Shown in pieces: positions 8,568 through 18,559 of a stretch of DNA of 64,000 nt (positions are counted from its first letter, which is position 1; each line of letters starts with the position of its first letter). Under the pieces are notes generated by a model. The model did not search any database. It was not told the DNA's origin and saw only the letters and a program-made list of their open reading frames with translations. The position numbers and the translations under genes were made by a program. The stretch is taken from the NCBI GenBank assembly GCA_905480335.1, contig CAJQPY010000010.1, positions 62,001 to 126,000 on the forward strand, given 5' to 3'. The stretch comes from an uncultured Ilumatobacter sp. (GTDB taxonomy: Bacteria > Actinomycetota > Acidimicrobiia > Acidimicrobiales > Ilumatobacteraceae).

Positions 8568-9994
8568 CACAGAGCGGGTAGGTACTCGAACGCAGAGACC
8601 GTTGCGAGGCCGGGAACCTCCTGCAGTTCCCCGCTTTCGTTCAACTCGATGACGGGAAACTCGAACGTGCACACGCTTGGGTAATCCACCGCTTTCCCGC
8701 AGTCGAAGGGCAACCCCGACGGCCAGATCGATTCGTTTGTCGACCCCATGTACTCGTAAAGGGATTGGCCTGTGACCTCACCGCCCTCGCTGACAATGGC
8801 GTCAGCGAACTGGGCAAGTGTCATGGCTTGGACAATCCCGAGTCCGCCAAGTCCGAGTGCACTCGGATCGATCTCGTCAGCGGGGACGTCGAGGATCGGC
8901 GACATGATCTCGGCAATTAGGTCGTTAGCTGCGCTCGGCTCATTCGTTTGCGCTCCAAGGAAGATCCAGCCGAGCGCATCATCGCCGACCTGCTCGAGGA
9001 CCTCGGCCGCAGCGCACGAACTTGTAGCCAACACCGGGGTAGTGATGCCGAGGGAGGAACGGCCGCGCATGGTGCCGATACAACCCGCGTTGTCGTAGAG
9101 CGACACCAGTAGGTCTGGATCGCCGGAATTCGCCTGCGACATCAGACCCTGAAAGCCTGCGTCGGTCTCTTCGGTCCCACCCTTGATCGATGTGTACTCG
9201 ATGCCGGCAAGGTCGAGCGAAGCGGTCAACGATGCCTCTGTTCCGTTCGATCCAGGAGCGTCGGCGCTAATGATCCCAACGGATTGGGCATCGAATTGTT
9301 CAGCAGCAACTGCGGCAATACCGGCCGCGAGTGTGGCGTTCCCGCCGGTCACAAACAGAGCCTCCGCCGTGTAATCGCCGGGCAAGAGCGGCAGAAGACC
9401 GATCACCGGGAGGCCGGAGGCTTGGAACGTCGGATAGCTGGGGAAGAGATCGAGGCCTAGTAGCGCGAGATCGACGCCAGAACCTGCGATTTCCTGCGCG
9501 CATGACTGTGAGGTCTCGGGTGAACCCTTCGAGGCGCATGACACCAGTTCGAGCGGACGTCCGCCGTAGCCGCCGTGTTCGTTGAGGTAGGCGAAAGTTG
9601 CCTCGGTGTTAATGCGGATGTCAGGAAAATCGAGCCCGGGCACGCCCTCGGAGTTGATCAGCCCGATTCTCAGTGGTTCGCCTGTGGGCGGACCGAGTTC
9701 GGGCACCCGTGACGTGAAATCGCCCTCGACATCGGTTGACGGTGCATCGGTTGCAGCCGGCGCGTCGGTCGCGTCGCCCGCCTCGGTAGTTGCCGTCTCG
9801 TCAGCGTCGGCGACGGTGTCGGTCGTTTCGTCGTCGGCCGCTGCTGGTTCGGTGCCAGCCGGGGCCTCAGTGCCGTCGGGTTCGGAGTCCGACGTTGAAT
9901 CCGTCGAGTCGCTCCCGCCCGAGCATCCGGCCGCGACTAGCGACGCAGCCACCAGTCCGCACGCCAGACGTCGACCAGTTGTACGCCCGATCAC
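8567..9994 (-). CDS. ABC-type branched-chain amino acid/amide substrate-binding lipoprotein
   Basis: Lipobox LVAAGCSGG, acidic Thr/Asp/Ala linker, PBP type-1 fold (PLRIGLINSEG); GTG at 9994 preceded by GGAGG. Confidence 0.8.
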   Translation of the reverse strand: MIGRTTGRRLACGLVAASLVAAGCSGGSDSTDSTSDSEPDGTEAPAGTEPAAADDETTDTVADADETATTEAGDATDAPAATDAPSTDVEGDFTSRVPELGPPTGEPLRIGLINSEGVPGLDFPDIRINTEATFAYLNEHGGYGGRPLELVSCASKGSPETSQSCAQEIAGSGVDLALLGLDLFPSYPTFQASGLPVIGLLPLLPGDYTAEALFVTGGNATLAAGIAAVAAEQFDAQSVGIISADAPGSNGTEASLTASLDLAGIEYTSIKGGTEETDAGFQGLMSQANSGDPDLLVSLYDNAGCIGTMRGRSSLGITTPVLATSSCAAAEVLEQVGDDALGWIFLGAQTNEPSAANDLIAEIMSPILDVPADEIDPSALGLGGLGIVQAMTLAQFADAIVSEGGEVTGQSLYEYMGSTNESIWPSGLPFDCGKAVDYPSVCTFEFPVIELNESGELQEVPGLATVSAFEYLPAL

Positions 9995-10584
9995 GTGAGG
10001 CCTCCGAGTCTGACGTCGCCTTTGGTTTTGTTCATCGTTGGACCCCCATCGCAACGTGCGTGGGCTCGGCAGATTCCGAACCCGCAATGTGTGACACAGG
10101 TTACACGTGGTGCTTGCGCGCCGACGATTCTGGTCGCGCTGCTGCGCGTCAGGTGGCCTTGACGTGCGGGCGCGAAACGGTGCCCGTCACCATCGCCTGA
10201 AGAACTGCAGATGAGAAGGATCGGTCGGGTTGCACCGCCGATGTCGACGTACCCGGCGGTTACTAATGTGTCCACGAACTGAACCACGAATTCGTCGTCG
10301 TAGCAGCGGGGGCGCCTGCCGTCGCTACGCGCCTCGGCATCAAGGAAATTATCGCTCACACCCTGGTTATTAAGGGCTGTCGGCCGGGAAACCACCGGTG
10401 CCTACGTGCCGTGCAGCACCCTGGCATTCGCCCGGTTGAAAAATCGGACGGCTGGTGGCAACTCTCAACGACTGCTTTGTTGCTCTCACGTCCGAGGCGG
10501 TCGCCACCTCTCGTCTCAACTTGGAAAGTCGTCGGCAGAGATGTTTGCGTTCTGGCACAATGTCGATCAGTGGGCGACGCAAAG

Positions 10585-11826
10585 ATGAGAACCATTTTGC
10601 ACGCCGACATGGACGCTTTTTTTGTATCAGTGGAACTTCGGCGGCACCCTGAGCTCGTCGGCCAGCCCGTCGTTGTTGGAGGCACAGGGAACCGTGGCGT
10701 GGTGGCTGCGGCCTCCTACGAGGCTCGACGTTTCGGTGTTCACTCGGCGCTGCCGTCGGCGATCGCCCGTAACCGATGCCCACATGCGGTGTTCCTGGCG
10801 GGCGACCACGAGCACTACGGCAAAGTAAGCGCCGAGGTACGCGCCATCTTCGACCGGTATACGCCGTTGGTTGAACCGTTATCCCTCGACGAGGCATTTT
10901 TGGATGTGACGGGGGCGAAAGGGTTGTTCGGAAACGGTCCGAAGATTGCACAGCAAATTCGCAGCGAGGTGGCCGACGAACTCAATCTCGGGTGCAGCGT
11001 TGGCGTTGCGTCCAACAAATTCGTCGCCAAACTGGCGTCTGTTGAAGCCAAACCGCGCGCCTACGTGGACCGAATCGATCCCGGCGAGGGTGTGAAGGTC
11101 GTCGCTGCAGGAGCTGAGCAGGTGTTCCTCGATCCCTTGCCGGTCGAGCGACTGTGGGGCGTCGGGCCAGTAACTCTGGAGAAGCTGATTCGGCTCGGGA
11201 TCACATCCGTCCGTGACCTCCGACATGTCGACTTAGCGGTGTTAGCGACAGCTCTCGGGTCGAATCAAGCCCGTCACCTCGCTGCGTTGGCCGTTGGAGA
11301 CGATGACCGCGACGTCGAACCCGATCGGGAAGCCAAATCGATCGGTCACGAGGAGACGTTTGCTCGCAATGCGCACGAGCGAAGCGAGATGCGCACGCAT
11401 CTCGTCAGACTTGCCGATGCCGTTGCCAGCCGGTTGCGCAAGGCTGGGGTGGGAGCGCGCACGTTAACGCTCAAGGTGCGTTTCGATGACGGATTCACGA
11501 CGGTGACAAGGTCGACGACCGGGTCTGAAGCGATCGACAGCGCTGAGATGATCGTGGCCGTACTAGAGCCGATGATGGAAGCGATCGACCCATCACCGGG
11601 TATTCGCCTCGTCGGTGTGTCAGGTTCCAACCTCGGCCCGGTCTTTCACCAGATGACGTTGGACGAGGCCGTGGCTCATGCGCCTACGTTTGGCGCGACG
11701 GACGCGGCGCTAGACGTGATCCGGGATCGATTCGGCGCTGACGCGATTGGTCCTGCCAGCGCAGTGAGAGGCGGGAAGGTCCAGAACGTGCGGCGCGGTG
11801 GGCAGCAATGGGGACCGGATCAATAG
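10585..11826 (+). CDS. dinB: DNA polymerase IV (Y-family)
   Basis: MRTILHADMDAFFVSVE, SLDEAFLDVTG, CSVGVASNKFVAKLAS, WGVGPVT; ATG 10585 chosen over upstream ORF start. Confidence 0.93.
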   Translation: MRTILHADMDAFFVSVELRRHPELVGQPVVVGGTGNRGVVAAASYEARRFGVHSALPSAIARNRCPHAVFLAGDHEHYGKVSAEVRAIFDRYTPLVEPLSLDEAFLDVTGAKGLFGNGPKIAQQIRSEVADELNLGCSVGVASNKFVAKLASVEAKPRAYVDRIDPGEGVKVVAAGAEQVFLDPLPVERLWGVGPVTLEKLIRLGITSVRDLRHVDLAVLATALGSNQARHLAALAVGDDDRDVEPDREAKSIGHEETFARNAHERSEMRTHLVRLADAVASRLRKAGVGARTLTLKVRFDDGFTTVTRSTTGSEAIDSAEMIVAVLEPMMEAIDPSPGIRLVGVSGSNLGPVFHQMTLDEAVAHAPTFGATDAALDVIRDRFGADAIGPASAVRGGKVQNVRRGGQQWGPDQ

Positions 11827-12763
11827 GCCGTCGGTCGACTGCGGTGCCTAGGCCGCAAAAAAAGGCGAGCGCGTGGTTGGTGGGAGAGTCTTGCAGTTGT
11901 CCTCGGCTTTTGGACGGGAGCCTCGGATTGGTCGTGGCGGGGGCCGCAGCGACTGGAGTGCTTGTGACCGGCGTCGTGATGACCGGCGGCACAACCTCAG
12001 TGGTGCCCGGTGATGGTGCGGCGAGAGGCGGCCCTTACGGGCCGGTCTTGAAGGGTCGAATGGTGTCCGAGGGGCGGGTTCACACGCTTGCGGGAACTGT
12101 CCTGCCCGCCACTGATTTCGCAACTGGGTCTGTTCACGTCACGGCAGTCGAATACTGCCTGCTTGACGAGTTCGAAAAGATTGTTCACGATGTCCGTGTC
12201 GTCCCCGTTCACGCCTTTATTTCGATAGATGCTGACCGATGTCTGGTTGCCGGTGGGACATGATGATGCCCAGACCGGCCCAGGTGCATCATCAGTCAAT
12301 TATCCAAAAGCGCTAATCGTGATCGATCTCGTGGCGCAGATTCTGAGTCGTCTGCTCCCCACCCACTTCACAGCGTCTGCCAGCGGTGATGTCCACAAGA
12401 TGCGACCACGCCTTAAGCACCATGCAAAGCAAGGTGTCCGATACTTCGTTCAGTGGCAGTCCAAGACTTCAGCATTAATTTCGCTTCCTGGTTGCTTGTG
12501 GCATCGAATCAAAAATGATGCAGACGGTGGACGCGTAAGCCCGGCTCGGTCCGGATCAGGTTGGCCTGACCAACCAAGCTGAACCCGAGGCATCGACCCA
12601 GACAGCTTGCGTCCCTTTTTGAGTCGAAGCGAGTATTAGCCTGACCAGTTCCGCGACTGTCACCGGCCTAACAAGGAGCGAGGAGACGTCCGGGAGTGGG
12701 GCTGCGACCAGGAACCTTGTAGACCGCGTTGAGGAACGCCGTTCGACGTGCGATGATAAGGAA

Positions 12764-13093
12764 GTGCCACTGTCGGAAGACGAACAGCGCATCCTCAGGC
12801 AGATCGAGGAAGAGCTTGAGCAGGACCCTACGTTCGCGCAACGCGGTTACCGCGTCTCGCGACGACGATCAGCGCTTCTCGTGGTTGGACTCGTTGCTGG
12901 GCTGGCCGTGACCGTAGCTTGCCTGGCCGTCAACTTCGTCGCAGCGTTCGTGGCGTTCCTGTTCGTCGTGCTGATGGCGGTGAAGCTTGAGTCCGAGGTG
13001 CGGTTACTCGGTCGCGAACAGCTTGGCCAACTTCCAATCTCTGCCTGGCTACACGCCCGTCGCCCTGACGAGCAAAGCGATATCGTCGACTAG
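12764..13093 (+). CDS. DUF3040 family membrane protein
   Basis: MPLSEDEQRILRQIEEELEQDPTFA signature followed by two TM segments. Confidence 0.85.
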   Translation: MPLSEDEQRILRQIEEELEQDPTFAQRGYRVSRRRSALLVVGLVAGLAVTVACLAVNFVAAFVAFLFVVLMAVKLESEVRLLGREQLGQLPISAWLHARRPDEQSDIVD

Positions 13094-13129
13094 CGGCACG
13101 TTCTGTCGGGTGATTGCTGGTCCGCCGTA

Positions 13130-15394
13130 TTAAGTCAACTGCGTGAAGTAACGTTGCGCCCGCGCCGCAGGCGTGAGCGAACTGGTAACGGCCCGCTCAA
13201 CCTGGCGCACCCAGATTCGGCAGTTATCGAGAGTCGTGATGCCGTAGGAGCCCTCATCGTCGAGGTGCTCGGACCCGTCGGGGGAGTAGTTGACGTAGGT
13301 GACGACGTCGGCAAGTGAGTGCATCGGGCGAGATGCGACCGGGAACACCAACGCCGTCGCTGCGGCGGTCTCGCTTGGTGTGCGGTCCGGCGAATCGTCG
13401 AGACCCATCGAGCGAAGCGCCCGGTTGGCTCGAGTCCACAGGTGGGCGAGTTGTGCGCTCGGCGATTTGATCGATGACCGGTAAAGCCGCCGGCTCGCCG
13501 CCGGGACAGCCAGAACGAGACCGATTGCGGCGATCACTGCGAGGACGCGCCATGAGATCCTGGAGCTATCGCCGCTGCTCATCGTTGCAATGGACTCAGA
13601 TGTCGGTTCGATGTCGGGGGGCGGCACGGTCGTTGGCGCCGGGGCGCCCCCGCTGTTGACCAGGGTGGTCTCGGGTACCGCGACGGTGGCCGTCGGAGTA
13701 TCAGCATCGGCAGCGTTGTCGTCGACGGCTGGACCCTCATCTTGCTGCGGTGCGACACCGGTGTACTCTTCGGCTCCAGGGGCACCGCGACCTGGTGTCG
13801 GTTCGAAAGGGACCCACCCGATGTTGTCGAACCACACCTCGGGCCAGGCGTGAGCGTTGCGGCCCAGTACCGAATATGCGCCGGTCCCATCGATGGCACC
13901 CTGGGTGAAACCGACCGCCACGCGGGCGGCGATGTTGAGAGAGCGAAGCATTGCGGCGTACGCGCCGGCAAATTGTTCGCAGTAGCCGACGCGGTTGATC
14001 AAAAACGACTCGATGGCGTTGTTCCCGTGACCCTCCTGGATCTCCAAGCTGTAGGTGAACTCGCTGCGCATCCAGTTCTGTAAGGACAGCGCTGCCGCGT
14101 ACGCCGACGTGGACCCAGCGGTGACCTCGCGTGCGGTTACAGCGACCGAGTTCGGAAAGTTCGATGGAAGTTCGAGATAAATCGGATCGCCCGGATCAAG
14201 TGAGGTCGCCGATGAAAGCGTTATTGACGAGAATCGCGGTGAGGCCGAAATAATCGAGAAACGATCCCCGGCCGCAAGATCGCCGCCGGTCTTGACGAGG
14301 GTGGCGCTGTCCGCATTCCATCGCAGATCGTTGCGAAGATCCCCCACACCAGTTGCAGCTACGGGCTCGGCTGCGGCGGGCAGCAATGCGCCGCCGAGCG
14401 CGGCGATCGTAAGTTCTTGGCGAATTTCGATCGCACCGGCGGCGCCTTGGCCGATCACCCCATCGGCCCGGCTTAGATCACGCTCGGGTAGCCCCCAGGT
14501 GACGCCGTCGAACTTTGGGAGCGCTGACGAGCGCCAGTACGAATCAATGTTGGCCCCGACGGTGAACAGTTCGGTGGTTGAGCGGTTGGTGAGACGTGAT
14601 CGGATGTCGACCAGCGGGCTGACCACTTCGGTGACGCTGCCGCTGCTGCCTCCTTTTGTTTCGTAGATCGGATCGGCTCCGGCGCCGGGGAGACGCGGCC
14701 CGACGACACCAGCGATTACTGCGACGAAGAGCGCTGATCCCACGGCGACCGCAACTACTCGGCCGAGATTGACGTGGGAGATGCCGATCGAGCCCGTTCG
14801 TGACGGCGTGTGATGTTGACGCAGAACAACAGTCGCAAAGATTCCAGCAGCGATGAGCGCCATTGTGGAAACAATTCGCATGCGGTCGGTTCCGAGCGCG
14901 GCGACGAAGACGAACAGCACGCCGCCTGGCACGAGCGCCTCGGCGCGGGCGTCCGCCCTGAAAGCGAAGGTGTCGGCGAGCAGTACGGCTGCCGCAACGC
15001 CGAGCGCCGCAAGTACGTCCCAGCCGGCAAGGAAGGCAACTGGCGCTACCGCTGTCCGGAACTGCTCGCCGACTAACTCGAGTTCGAGTCGAAAAAGATC
15101 CCAGCTCTCGAAGGTGGGAAGGAACAGCGTGAAGGTGTCTCGATAGAACATCGCGCCAGTGAGCCAGATCGCCCCAAGGCCCGTTATCGGGAACGCAATC
15201 CAGACGGGCACATGCAGCAGTCGTAGAGCCAGCGCAAGGCCGTGCCCGACGACGGCGATGAGTAGCAGATTGTCAAAAAAATCCCATCCACTAAAAACCC
15301 GGGCGAATCCGCCCACGACAGCTACGGAGTAAAGCAGGAGCGCCGCTGATGCGGTGACCTCTGAGGCGGTGGAGTTTGTTCGATGGTTGAACAT
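13130..15394 (-). CDS. Transglutaminase-like membrane protein (TgpA/DUF4129 type)
   Basis: N-terminal TM bundle, NRVGYCEQFAGAYAAMLRSLNIAARVAVGFTQG and AHAWPEVWFDNIGWVPFEPTPG. Confidence 0.88.
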   Translation of the reverse strand: MFNHRTNSTASEVTASAALLLYSVAVVGGFARVFSGWDFFDNLLLIAVVGHGLALALRLLHVPVWIAFPITGLGAIWLTGAMFYRDTFTLFLPTFESWDLFRLELELVGEQFRTAVAPVAFLAGWDVLAALGVAAAVLLADTFAFRADARAEALVPGGVLFVFVAALGTDRMRIVSTMALIAAGIFATVVLRQHHTPSRTGSIGISHVNLGRVVAVAVGSALFVAVIAGVVGPRLPGAGADPIYETKGGSSGSVTEVVSPLVDIRSRLTNRSTTELFTVGANIDSYWRSSALPKFDGVTWGLPERDLSRADGVIGQGAAGAIEIRQELTIAALGGALLPAAAEPVAATGVGDLRNDLRWNADSATLVKTGGDLAAGDRFSIISASPRFSSITLSSATSLDPGDPIYLELPSNFPNSVAVTAREVTAGSTSAYAAALSLQNWMRSEFTYSLEIQEGHGNNAIESFLINRVGYCEQFAGAYAAMLRSLNIAARVAVGFTQGAIDGTGAYSVLGRNAHAWPEVWFDNIGWVPFEPTPGRGAPGAEEYTGVAPQQDEGPAVDDNAADADTPTATVAVPETTLVNSGGAPAPTTVPPPDIEPTSESIATMSSGDSSRISWRVLAVIAAIGLVLAVPAASRRLYRSSIKSPSAQLAHLWTRANRALRSMGLDDSPDRTPSETAAATALVFPVASRPMHSLADVVTYVNYSPDGSEHLDDEGSYGITTLDNCRIWVRQVERAVTSSLTPAARAQRYFTQLT

Positions 15395-16545
15395 CAGCTC
15401 GTTCTCCCGGCCTGGACGCGTCCGGACCTTCCGACCAGCGAATTCCACTTATCCAAGAACTCTCCCTCGGTACGAGCTGAGACGTTGACCGCCCCGCGAG
15501 GGGTTTCGTCAGTCGTCACCACAACGGTTGCCTGTGTTGGGTCGATGACGTTGCGCGCCTGATTGACGCCGCCACTTGAGCGCGAACCGGCGATGGCCAC
15601 TAGTAAGCCGACCCCCTCGCCTGGTTGGCGATCGAGGGCCGGGATGTGCGCGGCCCCGAGTTGGATAGCGGCGAGTACCCGCAGTGCGTCAGCGGCAACA
15701 TCGGGCCCACGGAGGTCGACGCCGCCCGCAACGAAGCGAGTCACAAGGTCAGCTTGTGCCGCACTGTGCACGAGGCTGGCTGCCACGGTGACGCCCCGCT
15801 CGAATGACGCAGAATTGGCGTACGAGGCGGGGTCGGTGTCGAGTACGACAAGCATTCGTCGCAATCCCTCGACCGCATGCTGCTTCACGAGGATCGCCTC
15901 ACCACGTGCGGACGCTCGCCAGTGGATTGAACGCGGTTCATCGCCGTCGACGTACTCGCGCAAGCTGTGGAACTCACCGGGTCCGAGTCGGCGGGCCTGT
16001 GCGAGCAAGTGGCGTCCGAGGGGTCCAGTGCCGAGCCGCGGCATTTCGAGTGAATGTGCTCGGGGGGTCACTACGACCTGGTCGACACCCGTCACAATTC
16101 GGATCCGACGCAGCAACCCGAGCGGGTCGGCGACCTCCGCCTCCAACGGGCCGAGTTCAATCAGTCCTCGCGACGCCGTCGGCAGATGGTAGCTGGCGGT
16201 GGCGGTGCCGCCGGCGGCGATCGGCTCGACTGTCAAATCCGCCATGCGGTCGCCGACGTTCGCCCGTCGTACCCGTTCGTGCAAGTCGAACCGTGTCGAC
16301 CGAATCGTGCCGTGATGCTCGAGATGTAGGTCGACAATGCCCGTTTCGCCAGCGACGAGAGTAACTGGCCGGACGCGACGGACGCCGCTTACGTGCGGCG
16401 TGCGCAATAGGACGCGCGCAAGTGCCATGATGAACGCCCCTAGGAAGCCAGCGCCGATCACGAACAGTTCGATCACACCGAATACTCGCCCGATCGCAAG
16501 TGACACCGCACCGGCAATGAGTGCGAGCGTGCCGTACCTGGTCAT
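15394..16545 (-). CDS. DUF58 domain protein
   Basis: GPLGRHLLAQARRLGPGEFHSLREYVDGDEPRSIHWRASARGEAILVKQ; 1-bp overlap with the transglutaminase gene. Confidence 0.9.
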   Translation of the reverse strand: MTRYGTLALIAGAVSLAIGRVFGVIELFVIGAGFLGAFIMALARVLLRTPHVSGVRRVRPVTLVAGETGIVDLHLEHHGTIRSTRFDLHERVRRANVGDRMADLTVEPIAAGGTATASYHLPTASRGLIELGPLEAEVADPLGLLRRIRIVTGVDQVVVTPRAHSLEMPRLGTGPLGRHLLAQARRLGPGEFHSLREYVDGDEPRSIHWRASARGEAILVKQHAVEGLRRMLVVLDTDPASYANSASFERGVTVAASLVHSAAQADLVTRFVAGGVDLRGPDVAADALRVLAAIQLGAAHIPALDRQPGEGVGLLVAIAGSRSSGGVNQARNVIDPTQATVVVTTDETPRGAVNVSARTEGEFLDKWNSLVGRSGRVQAGRTS

Positions 16546-16587
16546 CCGCCAAAAACGATCACGGTCGGTCCATAATCGACAGCAGTG

Positions 16588-17649
16588 TCACGACCTGGCG
16601 ACGGGAACGGGTACCGCAGCGAAGACTTCGCTGATCGCGTCCTCAGCCGACAGTCGCGAGGCATGTTCCGCGTGGATCATGATTCGGTGCGCCAGTGCAG
16701 CAAGACCGACGTACTTGACGTCGTCGGGCGTTGCGTAATTGCGGCCTTTTGCCGCAGCGTGGGCCTTCGATGCCGAGGCGAGCTGAAGCGTTGCACGAGG
16801 TGAGAGTCCCAGTTCGATGGCTGGATGGTGTCGGCTCGCCTCGGCGAGGTCGACCAGGTACGCCTTGAGTGCGGAAGCCATATACACCGATTGCACTGCC
16901 TCAATCATCGTGAGGACCTCTGCTGCCGATATCACTGGCTTGAGTGCAGCGATCGCATCGCCCGAGTCGCCGTCGTCGAGCATCTGCAGCTCGGCTTCTC
17001 GAGCGGGATAGCCGATCGAGATGCGTAAGAGGAAGCGATCGAGCTGGCTTTCAGGCAGTCGGTAGGTGCCCTCCTGTTCGACCGGATTTTGCGTTGCAAC
17101 GACCATGAACGGTGGCGGGAGCGGCCGACTTACTCCGTCGTTGCTGACTTGTCGCTCCTCCATGGCCTCGAGCAGCGCTGACTGGGTCTTCGGTGAAGCT
17201 CGGTTGATTTCATCAGCGAGCAAGATGTTAGCAAACAATGGGCCAGGCTCGAAGCGAAACGTTTCGGTCGATCGAGAGTACACGCTTACGCCGACTAGAT
17301 CGGTCGGCAGGAGATCAGGCGTAAACTGAACCCGTCGCCACGAGCAGTCGATCGAGGCAGACAAGGCTTTAGCAAGGCTGGTCTTGCCCACGCCCGGGAC
17401 GTCTTCGACGAGCAGGTGGCCTTCGGCTAGTAGGCACACGACCGCCAGTTCGACCGCCTCAGGTTTCCCCCGGATTACTCGACCGACATTGGCAGTAATC
17501 GCGTCGAAGAGCTGGGCGAACGTGCGATTCGTTCCATTGACCTGACCCGGGTGATCGGGCTGGGCCTGCAACGGTCCGTCCGAAATGATGTCCGTCGTCA
17601 CGACAATGAGGGTAGACCGAGGAGCCGGTCGATGCCCTTCGGAGAGCAT
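16588..17649 (-). CDS. MoxR-family AAA+ ATPase
   Basis: EDVPGVGKTSLAKALS Walker A, ILLADEINRASPKTQSALLEAMEE, ATQNPVEQEGTYRLPESQLDRF; true start probably the GTG near 17601. Confidence 0.92.
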   Translation of the reverse strand: MLSEGHRPAPRSTLIVVTTDIISDGPLQAQPDHPGQVNGTNRTFAQLFDAITANVGRVIRGKPEAVELAVVCLLAEGHLLVEDVPGVGKTSLAKALSASIDCSWRRVQFTPDLLPTDLVGVSVYSRSTETFRFEPGPLFANILLADEINRASPKTQSALLEAMEERQVSNDGVSRPLPPPFMVVATQNPVEQEGTYRLPESQLDRFLLRISIGYPAREAELQMLDDGDSGDAIAALKPVISAAEVLTMIEAVQSVYMASALKAYLVDLAEASRHHPAIELGLSPRATLQLASASKAHAAAKGRNYATPDDVKYVGLAALAHRIMIHAEHASRLSAEDAISEVFAAVPVPVARS

Positions 17650-18535
17650 GATCTACGCTGTGGCCGTGCCAGCACCCCCGGTTCTCGCAGTCGTCGTCGA
17701 ACCCTCTCGGCTAGCTGCGGCTCTGGTTGGACCCGACGGAACGATGCACGTGCGCGACCGCGTCACGATGCCATCGCGAGATGTGTGGCGAGCACTCGAC
17801 CGCCTCGTGCGACGGGTCAATGCTGCGGCGCGCGAGTCAGTTCCCCCATTCTCGGCCGTTGGCGTAAGCTGCGTCGGACCCGTCGACGAGCAGGCGGGGA
17901 CCGTGTCGCCCCCGTACGTTCCAGGGTGGAACAGCTTTCCGTTGCGGGAGCATCTGGAGGAGCTGACCGAGCGTCTGGTCATCATAGCGACGGCTGGAGC
18001 TGCGGCGGTTGAGGCCGAACGTCTTGTTGGAGAAGCGATGACGACGCCGAGCTTCGTCTTGCTTATCGCCGATGCCACCCTCGATTCGGCGTGCATGGTC
18101 GACGGGGTCCGCTTTTCCGGCGCGCACGGCAATTTCGGATCGCTCGCACACATAACAGTCGACATGGACGGCCTGCCGTGCTGGTGTGGTGCCCGCGGGT
18201 GTCTGGAACCATACCTATCGTCTATTGCACTCGAAGCCGAGATGAACCGGCCGCTACGTCGGGCAAACCCATCGATCGTCGAGCGTGCGGGCATCATGCT
18301 CGGGAGGGCGATTGCATCTGCTTGCGCAACAATCGACATCGACACTGTCTTCGTGACTGGAGGGGTGATCGACGCATTCGGCGATCAGCTACTTGACGTG
18401 GCCAGACGCGAGCTGCTCACCAGGACCCGGCTCCCGAACCTGGCCGGGATCTCGGTGATCGAACCGGTGGAGCACATCAATCCGCTGCTGCGGGCCGCGT
18501 CGCTGGTCTTGTCGAGTTCGGCCACCAACCGGTAA
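17648..18535 (+). CDS. ROK family protein (sugar kinase-like)
   Basis: GAHGNFGSLAHITVDMDGLPCWCGARGCLEPYLS zinc motif (CxCGxxGCxE). Confidence 0.85.
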   Translation: MIYAVAVPAPPVLAVVVEPSRLAAALVGPDGTMHVRDRVTMPSRDVWRALDRLVRRVNAAARESVPPFSAVGVSCVGPVDEQAGTVSPPYVPGWNSFPLREHLEELTERLVIIATAGAAAVEAERLVGEAMTTPSFVLLIADATLDSACMVDGVRFSGAHGNFGSLAHITVDMDGLPCWCGARGCLEPYLSSIALEAEMNRPLRRANPSIVERAGIMLGRAIASACATIDIDTVFVTGGVIDAFGDQLLDVARRELLTRTRLPNLAGISVIEPVEHINPLLRAASLVLSSSATNR

Positions 18536-18559
18536 TAAAGCTTTGGTATCGTTGGGTAC

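Noticed and set aside
10411-10584. N-terminal extension of the dinB ORF
   Set aside because: Y-family polymerases start near MRTILHADMDAFFVS; ATG 10585 fits, the upstream 58 codons look non-coding.
11808-12263. 151-aa ORF downstream of dinB
   Set aside because: No recognisable domain, begins inside dinB, low-complexity Gly/Val segment; not confident enough to call a gene.
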